Positions 1 to 6,860 of a stretch of 10,833 bases of DNA are shown one piece after another. The notes under the pieces are model-generated. The model saw only the letters and a program-made list of their open reading frames with translations. It was not told where the DNA came from and ran no database searches. The position numbers and the translations under genes were made by a program. How positions within the stretch are numbered: position 1 is the first letter of the stretch; each line of letters begins with the position of its first letter. Source of the DNA: Chryseobacterium gleum. GTDB lineage: Bacteria > Bacteroidota > Bacteroidia > Flavobacteriales_C > GCA-002722245. The DNA is taken from assembly GCA_945903925.1 (NCBI GenBank), contig CAMDPJ010000064.1, forward strand, positions 1 through 10,833, given 5' to 3'.

Positions 1-103
1 GTTTCTTTTTTGTAAACTTTATGTTACCTAAATACTAAGATTGGTTTTAAGCTATTCCGCACCTACTTTTTAAACTATTTTCACTACAAAATGAGCGGTG
101 AAA
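1..103. other. Upstream spacer with no identifiable gene
   Basis: This A/T-rich stretch lies before the first gene. I see no convincing open frame, tRNA or hairpin, and no clear TAnnTTTG box. A very short frame beginning with ATG at 91 ends at a TAA within eight codons and is not credible as a gene. The promoter of the following gene may lie here or further upstream outside the window. Confidence 0.4.
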
Positions 104-1006
104 ATGGCGAATAAAATTAGATTTTTTTTATGGATTTTGATGGTGTGCGCCCTTTATTTCTGCTCAGAAACAAATCACGATAAAAGCGCTAAAAAAAGAA
201 TCTACAGCTCGCTTACTCCAAAACACATCTCCACACTTCCGGCAGAAATATTTGAGTCATCGGGTTTACTTTACGACAACAAAAAACTATGGACCATCAA
301 CGACAACGGAGGTTTGTCTTGTCTCTACCAAATTGACACTTTAAATGGCAACATCAAACAACAAGTCTTTATAGACAACTACCCCAACATCGATTGGGAA
401 GAAATTACTGCCGATGAAAATTTCATTTATGTAGGTGATTTTGGCAACAACTACGGCAACCGAAAAAACCTTAGAATTCTGAAAATAAACAAGAAAGATA
501 TTACATCAAAAAAAGAAGTTCATCTGAATGCAGAAGCCATCAATTTTAGTTATAAAATGCAGCAAAGCTGCAGGGACGATGAATATACACCTTACGATTG
601 CGAAGCCATGATTGCCTTGGGCAACTACCTCTATATTTTCTCGATGAACAGAGGTGGTAAAAAATGTATGGTGTACAAAATACCGAAAACACCTGGTTTC
701 CATGAAACACTGCCCATTCATCGCTTTCATGCCGATGGCAAAGTAACAGGGGCTGCCTTCGATAGCACACAAAACACTGTACTCATTATTGGCTATTCGG
801 GCATGCGCACCAATCCTTTTGTTTGGCGTTTCAAAAACTTCGAAAACGATAATTTCTTGCATGGCAATCAAGAGTATTACTGCGTAGGAAATGAAAAAGC
901 ATGGCAGTTAGAAGCCATTACTATTGCAGGCAAAAACAAAGCCTACTTTTCGTGTGAAACATCGGGAGAAAAAGTGGCAGGAATATACCAGCTTAATTTA
1001 GATTGA
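104..1006 (+). CDS. Secreted or lipid-anchored protein of unknown function, probably beta-propeller
   Basis: I place the start at ATG 104 (300 aa); an in-frame GTG at 98 would add two residues. The N-terminus has a basic residue followed by a hydrophobic run (about residues 5-18) and a Cys near residue 20, so it is an exported protein and perhaps a lipoprotein, although the residues before that Cys (LYF) are a poor lipobox. The mature part carries motifs I associate with a family of conserved Bacteroidota hypotheticals: ESSGL (51-55), WTINDNGG (63-70), DWEEI (97-101), GDFGNN (111-116) and DCEA (165-168). Spaced aromatic/Asp-Gly strand motifs suggest a beta-propeller related to NHL or SdiA-regulated-type folds. 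No catalytic residues can be named. It stands alone, 34 bp before the YqeY gene, and both are read in the same direction. Function is unknown; the fold is inference. Confidence 0.75.
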   Translation: MANKIRFFLWILMVCALYFCSETNHDKSAKKRIYSSLTPKHISTLPAEIFESSGLLYDNKKLWTINDNGGLSCLYQIDTLNGNIKQQVFIDNYPNIDWEEITADENFIYVGDFGNNYGNRKNLRILKINKKDITSKKEVHLNAEAINFSYKMQQSCRDDEYTPYDCEAMIALGNYLYIFSMNRGGKKCMVYKIPKTPGFHETLPIHRFHADGKVTGAAFDSTQNTVLIIGYSGMRTNPFVWRFKNFENDNFLHGNQEYYCVGNEKAWQLEAITIAGKNKAYFSCETSGEKVAGIYQLNLD

Positions 1007-1012
1007 AATACC

Positions 1013-1020
1013 TACATTTG
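1013..1020 (+). promoter_or_regulatory. Bacteroidota-type -7 box before the YqeY gene
   Basis: The octamer TACATTTG matches the TAnnTTTG -7 element of the Bacteroidota housekeeping sigma factor. It sits 20 bases before the YqeY ATG, giving a predicted leader of about 15 nt. No good TTTG-type -33 element is seen at the usual distance, so the call rests on one half of the promoter. Confidence 0.45.
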
Positions 1021-1040
1021 GGCTCATAAAATTTATACCC

Positions 1041-1484
1041 ATGAACTTAGAAGAAAAAATAAACGCAGATATTAAAACAGCAATGCTGGCGAGAGAAGCA
1101 AAGAAACTAGAAGCATTGCGCGCTGTTAAATCGGCAATTCTTTTACTTAAAACTTCTGCCGAAGGCCACACCAACGACAGCGAAACCAAGGCTTTACTGA
1201 AAATGGTGAAACAGAGAAAAGAAACGGCCGAATTGTATATCTCTCAAAATCGTGAAGACTTAGCTGTAGATGAAACTTTTCAAGCATCTGTGATTGAAGC
1301 GTACTTGCCTCAACAAATGACTACCGAAGAAATAACCGTAGAAGTTGAAAAAATTATTGCTCAATTAGGTGCATCTTCGCCTGCCGACATGGGTAAAGTA
1401 ATGGGTGCTGCCAACAAAGCAATGGCTGGTAAGGCCGATGGAAAAGTGATTTCGGGATTGGTAAAGGAGTTATTGGCTAAATAA
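1041..1484 (+). CDS. yqeY: GatB/YqeY domain-containing protein
   Basis: The 147-aa protein is the usual length for free-standing YqeY proteins and is related to the tail domain of the GatB amidotransferase subunit. The N-terminal half is a charged helical bundle (NLEEKINADIKTAMLARE, then a KLEALRAVKSAI helix). The C-terminal half carries the family features EAYLPQQM (about 91-98) and MGKVMGAAN (118-126), followed by KVISGLVKELL at the end. GatB tail domains bind tRNA, but the role of stand-alone YqeY is not firmly established; a link to tRNA or amidation is inference. A -7 box lies just upstream and a bidirectional hairpin terminator follows, so it is probably a single-gene transcript. No Shine-Dalgarno is visible. 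Confidence 0.9.
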   Translation: MNLEEKINADIKTAMLAREAKKLEALRAVKSAILLLKTSAEGHTNDSETKALLKMVKQRKETAELYISQNREDLAVDETFQASVIEAYLPQQMTTEEITVEVEKIIAQLGASSPADMGKVMGAANKAMAGKADGKVISGLVKELLAK

Positions 1485-1496
1485 AATAAATTAGAA

Positions 1497-1523
1497 GAGG
1501 ACATTCATGCAGTGGACGTCCTC
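1497..1523. terminator. Bidirectional hairpin terminator between yqeY and the Nudix gene
   Basis: A 6-bp stem pairs GAGGAC (1497-1502) with GTCCTC (1518-1523) across a 15-nt loop. A T-rich run follows on the plus strand. On the minus strand the A-rich stretch at 1483-1493 reads as a T-rich run. The hairpin lies between two convergent genes and touches the stop codon of the Nudix gene, which fits termination in both directions. The long loop makes it only moderately strong. Confidence 0.55.
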
Positions 1524-2121
1524 ATTTTAAATGCAGTTGGCAAATCATCTCTTCCAAAGAAGGGTAGGTATTTGCTAAAATCTCATTCACATCTCCTACC
1601 CATTTCACCTCCGAAATATCTTCTTCAATTTGTGGCTTTAATTCGCCTTCACAATGGGTAGTCATTTCAAACCAGTACGTTACCTTCAAAATACGTTTCC
1701 TCTTTAGGGTATAAGTGTGATAAACAGTTGGTAATTCTTTAATTATTTTTAAGCCGCTAATGCCGCACTCCTCCTCTACCTCACGAATGGCGGTCTCTTC
1801 CCTGCTTTCTCCTTCTTCCATTTTACCTTTTGGCAAATCCCATTTCCCTAAGCGAAAGATGGCCAACAGCTTCTTGTCTTTTATAACGGCTCCACCCGCC
1901 GCTTCAATAATTTTATACTGCTTTAAAAATTTTTTCCACAACTTTTCGGGGTTTTTACATACGATTTCAACACCGGGCGCCAACTCATTATCCTCCATGC
2001 GCTCAATGATTTTCAAGAGTTTAGCATCATCATCTTCGCCATCGAATTGCACTAAATTCAATTTTGAAAATCGCTTTGTTGAAAAAATGATAGGGTGACC
2101 GTAGATAAAAACTTTATACAT
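1522..2121 (-). CDS. Nudix hydrolase with an extra N-terminal region
   Basis: I choose the ATG whose first base is 2121 (protein begins MYKVFI, 199 aa). A longer frame reaches 2184, but it would run into pyrE and its extra residues look noncoding. Residues 99-121 form a complete Nudix box fitting GX5EX7REUXEEXGU: G99, E105, then REVEEECGI at 113-121. The Mg2+-binding glutamates are all present, so it should be an active hydrolase of a nucleoside diphosphate linked to another moiety. The substrate cannot be read from the sequence. The first 70 residues, before the Nudix fold starts near IIEAAGGAVI, form an additional region rich in acidic residues that I associate with Bacteroidota homologues. 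It is divergent from pyrE with 7 bp between the start codons and convergent with yqeY. Confidence 0.88.
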   Translation of the reverse strand: MYKVFIYGHPIIFSTKRFSKLNLVQFDGEDDDAKLLKIIERMEDNELAPGVEIVCKNPEKLWKKFLKQYKIIEAAGGAVIKDKKLLAIFRLGKWDLPKGKMEEGESREETAIREVEEECGISGLKIIKELPTVYHTYTLKRKRILKVTYWFEMTTHCEGELKPQIEEDISEVKWVGDVNEILANTYPSLEEMICQLHLK

Positions 2122-2124
2122 TTG
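2117..2124 (+). promoter_or_regulatory. Possible -7 box over the Nudix start codon, directed at pyrE
   Basis: TACATTTG (followed by C) matches the Bacteroidota -7 consensus and ends four bases before the pyrE ATG. If used, transcription would begin at or next to that ATG, giving a leaderless pyrE message. No -33 element is seen at the right distance: the nearest TTTGTTG is about 36 bp upstream, which is too far. The match may be chance. Confidence 0.25.
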
Positions 2125-2128
2125 CAAC

Positions 2129-2782
2129 ATGATTTCCAATAAAGATACAGCGTATAAAGTTGCAGAATATCTGTTACAAATCAAAGCAATTAAGCTTCAA
2201 CCTGACTCCCCATTCACATGGGCATCGGGCTGGAAGTCTCCAATTTACTGCGACAACAGAGTAACTTTATCATTTCCTAAGATAAGAACATATATCCGCC
2301 AGCAATTGGCTAGTGCGATTTTAGATAAATTTGGTAAACCCGACGTAATCGTTGGTGTTGCCACAGGAGCGATTGCTCAAGGTGTTTTGGTGGCTCAAGA
2401 TTTGGGCACTTCCTTCGCCTATGTTCGTGCGGCTCCAAAAGATCACGGGTTGGGTAATATTATTGAAGGGGTGGTAACATCAGGCCAATCGGTTGTTGTG
2501 ATTGAAGATTTAATCTCTACCGGTAAAAGTAGCTTAAAAGCTGTTGAAGCTTTAAGAGCAACTGGGGCAACAATTCTTGGAATGGCTGCGATTTTCACCT
2601 ACGATTTCGAAGTGGCGCACAAAGCTTTCGAAAAAGAAAAATGTGAGTTAATCACTTTGTCAGATTACGATGTTTTATTGCAACAAGCAGTAAAATCGGG
2701 ATATATCACCGAAGATCAACAAGCCTTGGTTAAATCATGGAAAAAAGACCCGGAAAATTGGGGGAAACTGATACAAAATTAA
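2129..2782 (+). CDS. pyrE: Orotate phosphoribosyltransferase
   Basis: The enzyme converts orotate and PRPP to orotidine 5'-monophosphate, the fifth step of pyrimidine synthesis, in the cytoplasm. The 217-aa length is normal. The PRPP-binding motif VVVIEDLISTGKSS lies at 122-135 with the adjacent acidic pair E126-D127. The N-terminal segment FTWASGWKSPIYCDNR (29-44) is typical of the family. The flexible-loop segment around RAAPKDHGLGN (100-110) carries the expected Lys and His. The start is supported by the MISNKDTA opening, which agrees with relatives in the phylum. One base separates its stop codon from the next gene, so the two are probably co-translated. Confidence 0.96.
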   Translation: MISNKDTAYKVAEYLLQIKAIKLQPDSPFTWASGWKSPIYCDNRVTLSFPKIRTYIRQQLASAILDKFGKPDVIVGVATGAIAQGVLVAQDLGTSFAYVRAAPKDHGLGNIIEGVVTSGQSVVVIEDLISTGKSSLKAVEALRATGATILGMAAIFTYDFEVAHKAFEKEKCELITLSDYDVLLQQAVKSGYITEDQQALVKSWKKDPENWGKLIQN

Positions 2783-2783
2783 G

Positions 2784-3194
2784 ATGACCTTTATTCAAAC
2801 CGACAAAAAAATTATTTCTGCCTCGGCAGAAACAGTTTTTAATTTCTTGGTAGACCTTAACAATTTCAACCAATTGTTACCACAAGATAAAGTGGAGAAG
2901 TGGCAAAGCACCGCCGACCAATGCTCCTTCAGCATTAAGAAAATGGCAGCTATTGGTTTGAAATTACAAGGTAGCGAAGCGCCTAAATTGGTTCATTTGG
3001 TTTCTACAGATATCTCTCCTATAAAATTCGATTTGAAATGCATTATCACTCCAGTGAGCGACGCTACTTGCGAAGCTTACATGGATTTTGAAGGCGATAT
3101 TAACATGTTTATGGAAATGGTGGTTAAAGCTCCTTTAACGCAGTTTTTTAACTATAACACGCATCAATTGCAAGAAATTTTTCAAGCGAAATAA
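2784..3194 (+). CDS. SRPBCC (START-like) superfamily protein
   Basis: The 136-aa protein shows the opening typical of the SRPBCC fold, which forms a deep hydrophobic ligand pocket: a first strand (TDKKIISAS), then the helix AETVFNFLVDLNNFNQLLP, alternating strands, and a long C-terminal helix (from about MFMEMVVKAPL to HQLQEIF). There is no signal peptide or membrane segment, so it is cytoplasmic. Neither ligand nor catalytic residues can be assigned. Its start lies one base after the pyrE stop, and that pairing suggests co-expression, but not necessarily a pyrimidine role. It ends just before a long inverted repeat that may act as its terminator. Confidence 0.8.
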   Translation: MTFIQTDKKIISASAETVFNFLVDLNNFNQLLPQDKVEKWQSTADQCSFSIKKMAAIGLKLQGSEAPKLVHLVSTDISPIKFDLKCIITPVSDATCEAYMDFEGDINMFMEMVVKAPLTQFFNYNTHQLQEIFQAK

Positions 3195-3206
3195 TACTAA
3201 ACAAAA

Positions 3207-3318
3207 TTGGCCTCATCCCCGGCCCTTCTCCAAAAGAGAAGGGAACCACTACCTAAAAAAAGAGTTTTTGTACACAGTCACCCTTCTCTTTTGGAGAAAG
3301 GCCGGGGATGAGGCCCAA
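3207..3318. repeat. Long inverted repeat between convergent genes, possible dispersed element or terminator
   Basis: The left arm (3207-3243) and right arm (3281-3318) are reverse complements over about 37 bases, with one substitution and one extra base. The unpaired centre (3244-3280) contains a smaller A/T hairpin (AAAAA...TTTTT around 3256-3269). Each arm also folds on itself: CCCTTCTC / GAGAAGGG with a 5-nt loop in the left arm, with one mismatch in the right. The arms contain CCTCATCCCCGG, far more G/C-rich than the surroundings. From memory, similar sequence occurs repeatedly in Bacteroidota genomes, but I cannot confirm this here. It sits between the stop codons of convergent genes, so it may also stop transcription from both sides. 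Confidence 0.8.
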
Positions 3319-3319
3319 C

Positions 3320-4057
3320 CTAGTGCACAAAAGCAATTTCCTTAAAATCAAACTGTTTTTCGCCATCAGCACACAAAATGCTGATTAGTCCGGTATTGCT
3401 CACTCCCATGATCACCCCTTCAAATTCAATTTCATCTTTTATGAATTTTCGCAGCTTTTGAAATCCAAACAAATGCGACAGGTATTTGCGCTTAATTAGG
3501 CTTGAATTTTCTTCTTCTAATTCCTTTTCTAGAAATTTTTTAAGTTCTAAAACTTCTTCTTTTTGAGTAGAAGAAAAAGCAGTATTTTCAATCAATACAG
3601 ATGTTGCACTCGGCAAATCTACCGGCATTTCAGATGAATTCAGATTCAACCCAATTCCAATTACAGAGCTCTCGACCTTCAATCCTCTCAACGAATTTTC
3701 AATCAATATTCCACATACTTTTTTGCCATCAATCAAAATATCGTTGGGCCATTTCACCTCTACTTTTCCTTTTACTTTGCTTGCCAAATAATCTTGTACG
3801 GCATTGCAAACCGACATGTTCAACACAAACTGTTCATCAACACTGAGCTGTTTTGGATGAAAAACAAAACTCATGGCCAAATCTTTGTCGTCACCGCAGT
3901 ACCAGTAATTTCCTCTTTGTCCGCGACCAGCACTTTGCCTTTTCGCCCAAACCAAAAAATTTGTTCCCTTCAAATTGGGCAATAGCAGTTTCGCTTCAGC
4001 ATTGGTAGACACCAATTCATCATACTCTAAAACATTCTGAAACAGCCTGTGATTCAT
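3320..4057 (-). CDS. birA: Biotin--[acetyl-CoA-carboxylase] ligase, catalytic-only form
   Basis: The enzyme activates biotin with ATP and attaches it to the lysine of biotin carboxyl carrier protein, supplying fatty-acid synthesis and other carboxylases. In the 245-aa protein the biotinyl-AMP loop appears as GRGQRG (44-49), followed by KWPNDI (102-107), the catalytic Lys region DGKKVCGILIE (110-120) and GIGLNLN (134-140). The last 45 residues form the small C-terminal beta domain. The N-terminal helix-turn-helix of E. coli BirA is absent, so it is a ligase but not a repressor. The gene is divergent from rsfS with about 90 bp between starts and convergent with the SRPBCC gene. No unusual features are seen. 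Confidence 0.94.
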   Translation of the reverse strand: MNHRLFQNVLEYDELVSTNAEAKLLLPNLKGTNFLVWAKRQSAGRGQRGNYWYCGDDKDLAMSFVFHPKQLSVDEQFVLNMSVCNAVQDYLASKVKGKVEVKWPNDILIDGKKVCGILIENSLRGLKVESSVIGIGLNLNSSEMPVDLPSATSVLIENTAFSSTQKEEVLELKKFLEKELEEENSSLIKRKYLSHLFGFQKLRKFIKDEIEFEGVIMGVSNTGLISILCADGEKQFDFKEIAFVH

Positions 4058-4115
4058 AAACCTTGTTAATTTTTAGGAGGCAAAAAATCTTAGTAAAAGT
4101 GTAGATAAATTTCCC

Positions 4116-4123
4116 TATTTTTG
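4116..4123 (+). promoter_or_regulatory. Bacteroidota-type -7 box before rsfS
   Basis: TATTTTTG fits TAnnTTTG and lies 24 bases before the chosen rsfS ATG, in the divergent spacer with birA. It would drive the rsfS-ftsH-cdsA unit. A clear -33 partner is not visible. The match weakens an alternative rsfS start at TTG 4121, because that codon would be inside the promoter. Confidence 0.45.
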
Positions 4124-4147
4124 GGTGAAATTATAAAATCCATTTTA

Positions 4148-4714
4148 ATGGCAGCAGAGAAGAAGATAACAAAGTCAAAAGTAAATATCGAAAAGCCAAA
4201 AAAAGTAGTAGCTAAAAAAGCTCCTGCTGCCACTGTAAAAAAAGCAGTAGTAAAACCTGCGGCAAAAACCAAAAATGCTCCAAAAAAAACAACTACGAAA
4301 GCCGCTCCAAAAGCCAAAGCCTCTCCAAAAGCCAAATTAACAGTAGTTAAAAAACCAAGTGAAAGTTCTGCTTCAGAGAAATTGATGGAGTTGGTGGTAC
4401 ACGGCATGCAAGAGGTAAAAGGAGAAGATATAGTGGTGTTAGATTTGCGCGAAATTGGTAATTCATCTTGCGACTTCTTCATTATTTGTCATGGCAACTC
4501 GAGCACTCACTGCTCTGCTGTAGCGCAAGGTGTAGAAAAAGAAGTAAAAAAAGCTACGGGTGAAATGCCTTGGAGACGCGAAGGTGTGAGTAACGGAGAA
4601 TGGGTTTTATTAGATTATGTAACCGTAGTAGTGCACGTTTTTCAACAGTTTACGCGTGAGTTGTACAATATCGAAGACCTATGGGCCGATGCTAAAACTG
4701 TAAAAGTTAAATAA
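4148..4714 (+). CDS. rsfS: Ribosome silencing factor RsfS with a Lys/Ala/Pro-rich N-terminal extension
   Basis: RsfS (also called RsfA or Iojap) binds ribosomal protein uL14 on the 50S subunit and blocks subunit joining when nutrients are short. I use ATG 4148 (188 aa), because a TTG start at 4121 would overlap the promoter-like box. The RsfS domain covers about residues 76-188: the opening SEKLMELVVHGM, SSCDFFIICHGNSS (106-119), PWRREG (141-146), EWVLLDYVTVVVHVF (151-165) and the end NIEDLWADA (174-182). This is essentially the whole usual protein of roughly 110-120 aa. Residues 5-70 are instead a low-complexity basic tail of Lys, Ala, Pro and Thr that resembles a histone H1 tail; it may add RNA or ribosome affinity. 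It is first in a probable operon, 25 bp before ftsH. Confidence 0.93.
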   Translation: MAAEKKITKSKVNIEKPKKVVAKKAPAATVKKAVVKPAAKTKNAPKKTTTKAAPKAKASPKAKLTVVKKPSESSASEKLMELVVHGMQEVKGEDIVVLDLREIGNSSCDFFIICHGNSSTHCSAVAQGVEKEVKKATGEMPWRREGVSNGEWVLLDYVTVVVHVFQQFTRELYNIEDLWADAKTVKVK

Positions 4715-4739
4715 ATTGATCTAACAATATTCTTACAAT

Positions 4740-6860
4740 ATGTCTACAATAAAAGTTCCTAAGGGCCATAAAGGCGGATTTCCCATCTATTGGGTTTACA
4801 TCATCATCATCGCCTTCTTTTTGTTTTGGCAATTCTTCAACACACCTGATGGACCAAAACAAATCAGTCGTTCAGATTTTCAGCAAAAATATCTAAACAA
4901 CGGCGTTGTTGAAAAAGTAACGGTTGTTAAATCGGCAGAAGACTATTCGGTTGAAGTTTTTGTAAACAAAGATTCATTGGCTAAAAAAGCGGGCGATTCT
5001 TCATTATTGAAACAGAAAAATCATGTGGGTCCTAATTTCGTTTTCGATATCTCTGCACCCGAACAATTCAGCAAAGAAATTGACGAATACAACAAAACAG
5101 CCGATGCCAAACACATTGTAAATATTAGCGATGAAAACCGCGAAGCACCTATGTGGGAATCGGTAATTGGCTGGTTGTTGCCTATTGTATTGTTGATTGC
5201 TTTTTGGATGTTCATGATGAAGAGAATGGGCGGCGGTGGCGGTCCGGGCGGACAAATATTCAACATAGGTAAATCACGCGCTACTCTTTTCGATAAAGAC
5301 ACGAACGTTGAAATAACTTTCGCTAATGTTGCCGGCTTGGAAGAAGCTAAAGTAGAAATCAAAGAAATTGTTGACTTTCTTAAAGCACCAAAAAAATACA
5401 CACAACTGGGCGCTAAAATTCCTAAAGGAGCCTTATTGGTAGGACCCCCAGGAACTGGTAAAACCTTGTTGGCTAAGGCTGTTGCTGGCGAAGCCAAAGT
5501 ACCTTTCTTCTCACTTTCGGGTTCCGATTTCGTGGAAATGTTTGTGGGTGTTGGAGCTTCAAGAGTAAGAGATTTATTCCGTCAGGCTAAAGAAAAAGCT
5601 CCTTGTATCATCTTCATTGATGAGATTGATGCCATTGGCAGAGCTCGTGGTAAAAATGCTGCACAAGGCTCAAACGATGAGAGAGAAAACACATTGAATC
5701 AGTTGTTAACGGAGATGGATGGATTTGGCACCAACAGTGGAATAATTGTATTGGCTGCCACCAACCGCGCAGATATTTTGGATAGAGCATTGATGCGTGC
5801 AGGCCGCTTCGACAGAATGATTTATGTTGATATGCCCGATTTGAACGAGCGTAAAGACATTTTTAAAGTACACTTAAAACCTATCAAAGTTGATACTACT
5901 GTTGATATCGATTTCTTAGCACGCCAAACTCCCGGCTTCTCTGGTGCCGACATCGCTAACATTTGCAACGAAGCTGCCTTAATTGCTGCCAGAACAAATA
6001 AAGAAACAGTAGGTAAAGAAGATTTCTTAAGTGCTGTGGATAGAATCATTGGTGGTTTGGAAAAGAAAAATAAAATTATTACTCCACACGAAAAAGAAAC
6101 GATTGCCTATCATGAAGCTGGTCACGCAACAGTGAGTTGGTTTATGAAGCATGCTTCTCCTTTATTGAAAGTTACCATCGTTCCTAGAGGTCGTTCTTTA
6201 GGTGCTGCGTGGTATCTTCCTGAAGAAAGGCAATTAACCACCAAAGAACAAATCTTTCATGAGATGTGTTCGGCAATGGGAGGCAGAGCTGCAGAACAAA
6301 TCATTTTTGGCGAAGTTTCTACAGGTGCGCTAAGCGACTTAGAAAAAGTAACCAAACAAGCTACATCATTAATTGTTATTTATGGCTTAAACGATAAAAT
6401 TGGTAATGTATCTTACTACGATTCGTCGGGAGGTTCTGAATTTTCTTTTGGAAAACCATACAGCGAAAAAACAGCAGAAACGATTGATTTTGAAGTAAGA
6501 GCATTGGTAGAAGAAGCTTATGCGGAGGCGAAAAGAATTTTAACTGAGCACAAAGAATCGTTAACTAAATTGGCGAACAAACTTTTAGAAAAAGAAGTTA
6601 TTTTCAAAGAAGATTTAGTGGAAGTTTTTGGTCCCCGTCCGGGCCACGAAAATGATGAAAGCGATGTGATTCAAATCATTAAACCCGAAGAAGTAATTAT
6701 AGCGCCCGAAAGCAATACTAATATAATGAGCGCTCCTATTGCTGAGGAGAAAAAAGAAGAAGAAAATAAAGAGGAAATTGTTGACGAGAAGAAAGATGCT
6801 GACGAGTCGAAAGACGACGATAAAAAACAACCTCCATTGCAAATCAATTTAGATTTTTAA
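4740..6860 (+). CDS. ftsH: ATP-dependent zinc metalloprotease FtsH
   Basis: FtsH is a hexameric inner-membrane AAA+ protease that extracts and degrades damaged membrane proteins and short-lived regulators. The 706-aa protein shows every part: a first membrane helix (about 13-30), a periplasmic domain, a second helix (about 139-160), then a Gly-rich linker. The AAA+ module has Walker A GPPGTGKT (235-242), pore loop MFVGVG, Walker B IIFIDEIDA and a second region of homology ending RAGRFDR. The zinc site is HEAGH (458-462), with D533 in TGALSDLEK as the probable third ligand. The last 42 residues (665-706) are a very acidic Glu/Lys/Asp tail ending QINLDF, likely disordered. It is preceded by rsfS and its stop is immediately followed, in frame, by cdsA. 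Confidence 0.97.
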   Translation: MSTIKVPKGHKGGFPIYWVYIIIIAFFLFWQFFNTPDGPKQISRSDFQQKYLNNGVVEKVTVVKSAEDYSVEVFVNKDSLAKKAGDSSLLKQKNHVGPNFVFDISAPEQFSKEIDEYNKTADAKHIVNISDENREAPMWESVIGWLLPIVLLIAFWMFMMKRMGGGGGPGGQIFNIGKSRATLFDKDTNVEITFANVAGLEEAKVEIKEIVDFLKAPKKYTQLGAKIPKGALLVGPPGTGKTLLAKAVAGEAKVPFFSLSGSDFVEMFVGVGASRVRDLFRQAKEKAPCIIFIDEIDAIGRARGKNAAQGSNDERENTLNQLLTEMDGFGTNSGIIVLAATNRADILDRALMRAGRFDRMIYVDMPDLNERKDIFKVHLKPIKVDTTVDIDFLARQTPGFSGADIANICNEAALIAARTNKETVGKEDFLSAVDRIIGGLEKKNKIITPHEKETIAYHEAGHATVSWFMKHASPLLKVTIVPRGRSLGAAWYLPEERQLTTKEQIFHEMCSAMGGRAAEQIIFGEVSTGALSDLEKVTKQATSLIVIYGLNDKIGNVSYYDSSGGSEFSFGKPYSEKTAETIDFEVRALVEEAYAEAKRILTEHKESLTKLANKLLEKEVIFKEDLVEVFGPRPGHENDESDVIQIIKPEEVIIAPESNTNIMSAPIAEEKKEEENKEEIVDEKKDADESKDDDKKQPPLQINLDF

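Noticed and set aside
506..871. Minus-strand open frames opposite the first gene
   Set aside because: The plus-strand gene has an export signal and conserved motifs, while the opposite frames have none.
1760..2098. Plus-strand open frame opposite the Nudix gene
   Set aside because: Shadow of a convincing Nudix box on the minus strand; its Ser/Pro-rich product matches no family I know.
3320..4057. BirA truncated by loss of its repressor domain
   Set aside because: Many BirA proteins naturally lack the helix-turn-helix; the length and catalytic motifs fit a complete catalytic-only ligase.
4090..4482. 130-codon minus-strand open frame opposite rsfS, rich in Ala and Phe
   Set aside because: It is the mirror of the Lys/Ala-rich rsfS tail: AAA/AAG codons read as TTT/CTT on the other strand. 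It also overlaps the rsfS domain and shows no family motif.
5021..5497. 158-codon minus-strand open frame inside ftsH
   Set aside because: It lies opposite strongly conserved FtsH sequence including Walker A and has no recognisable domain of its own.
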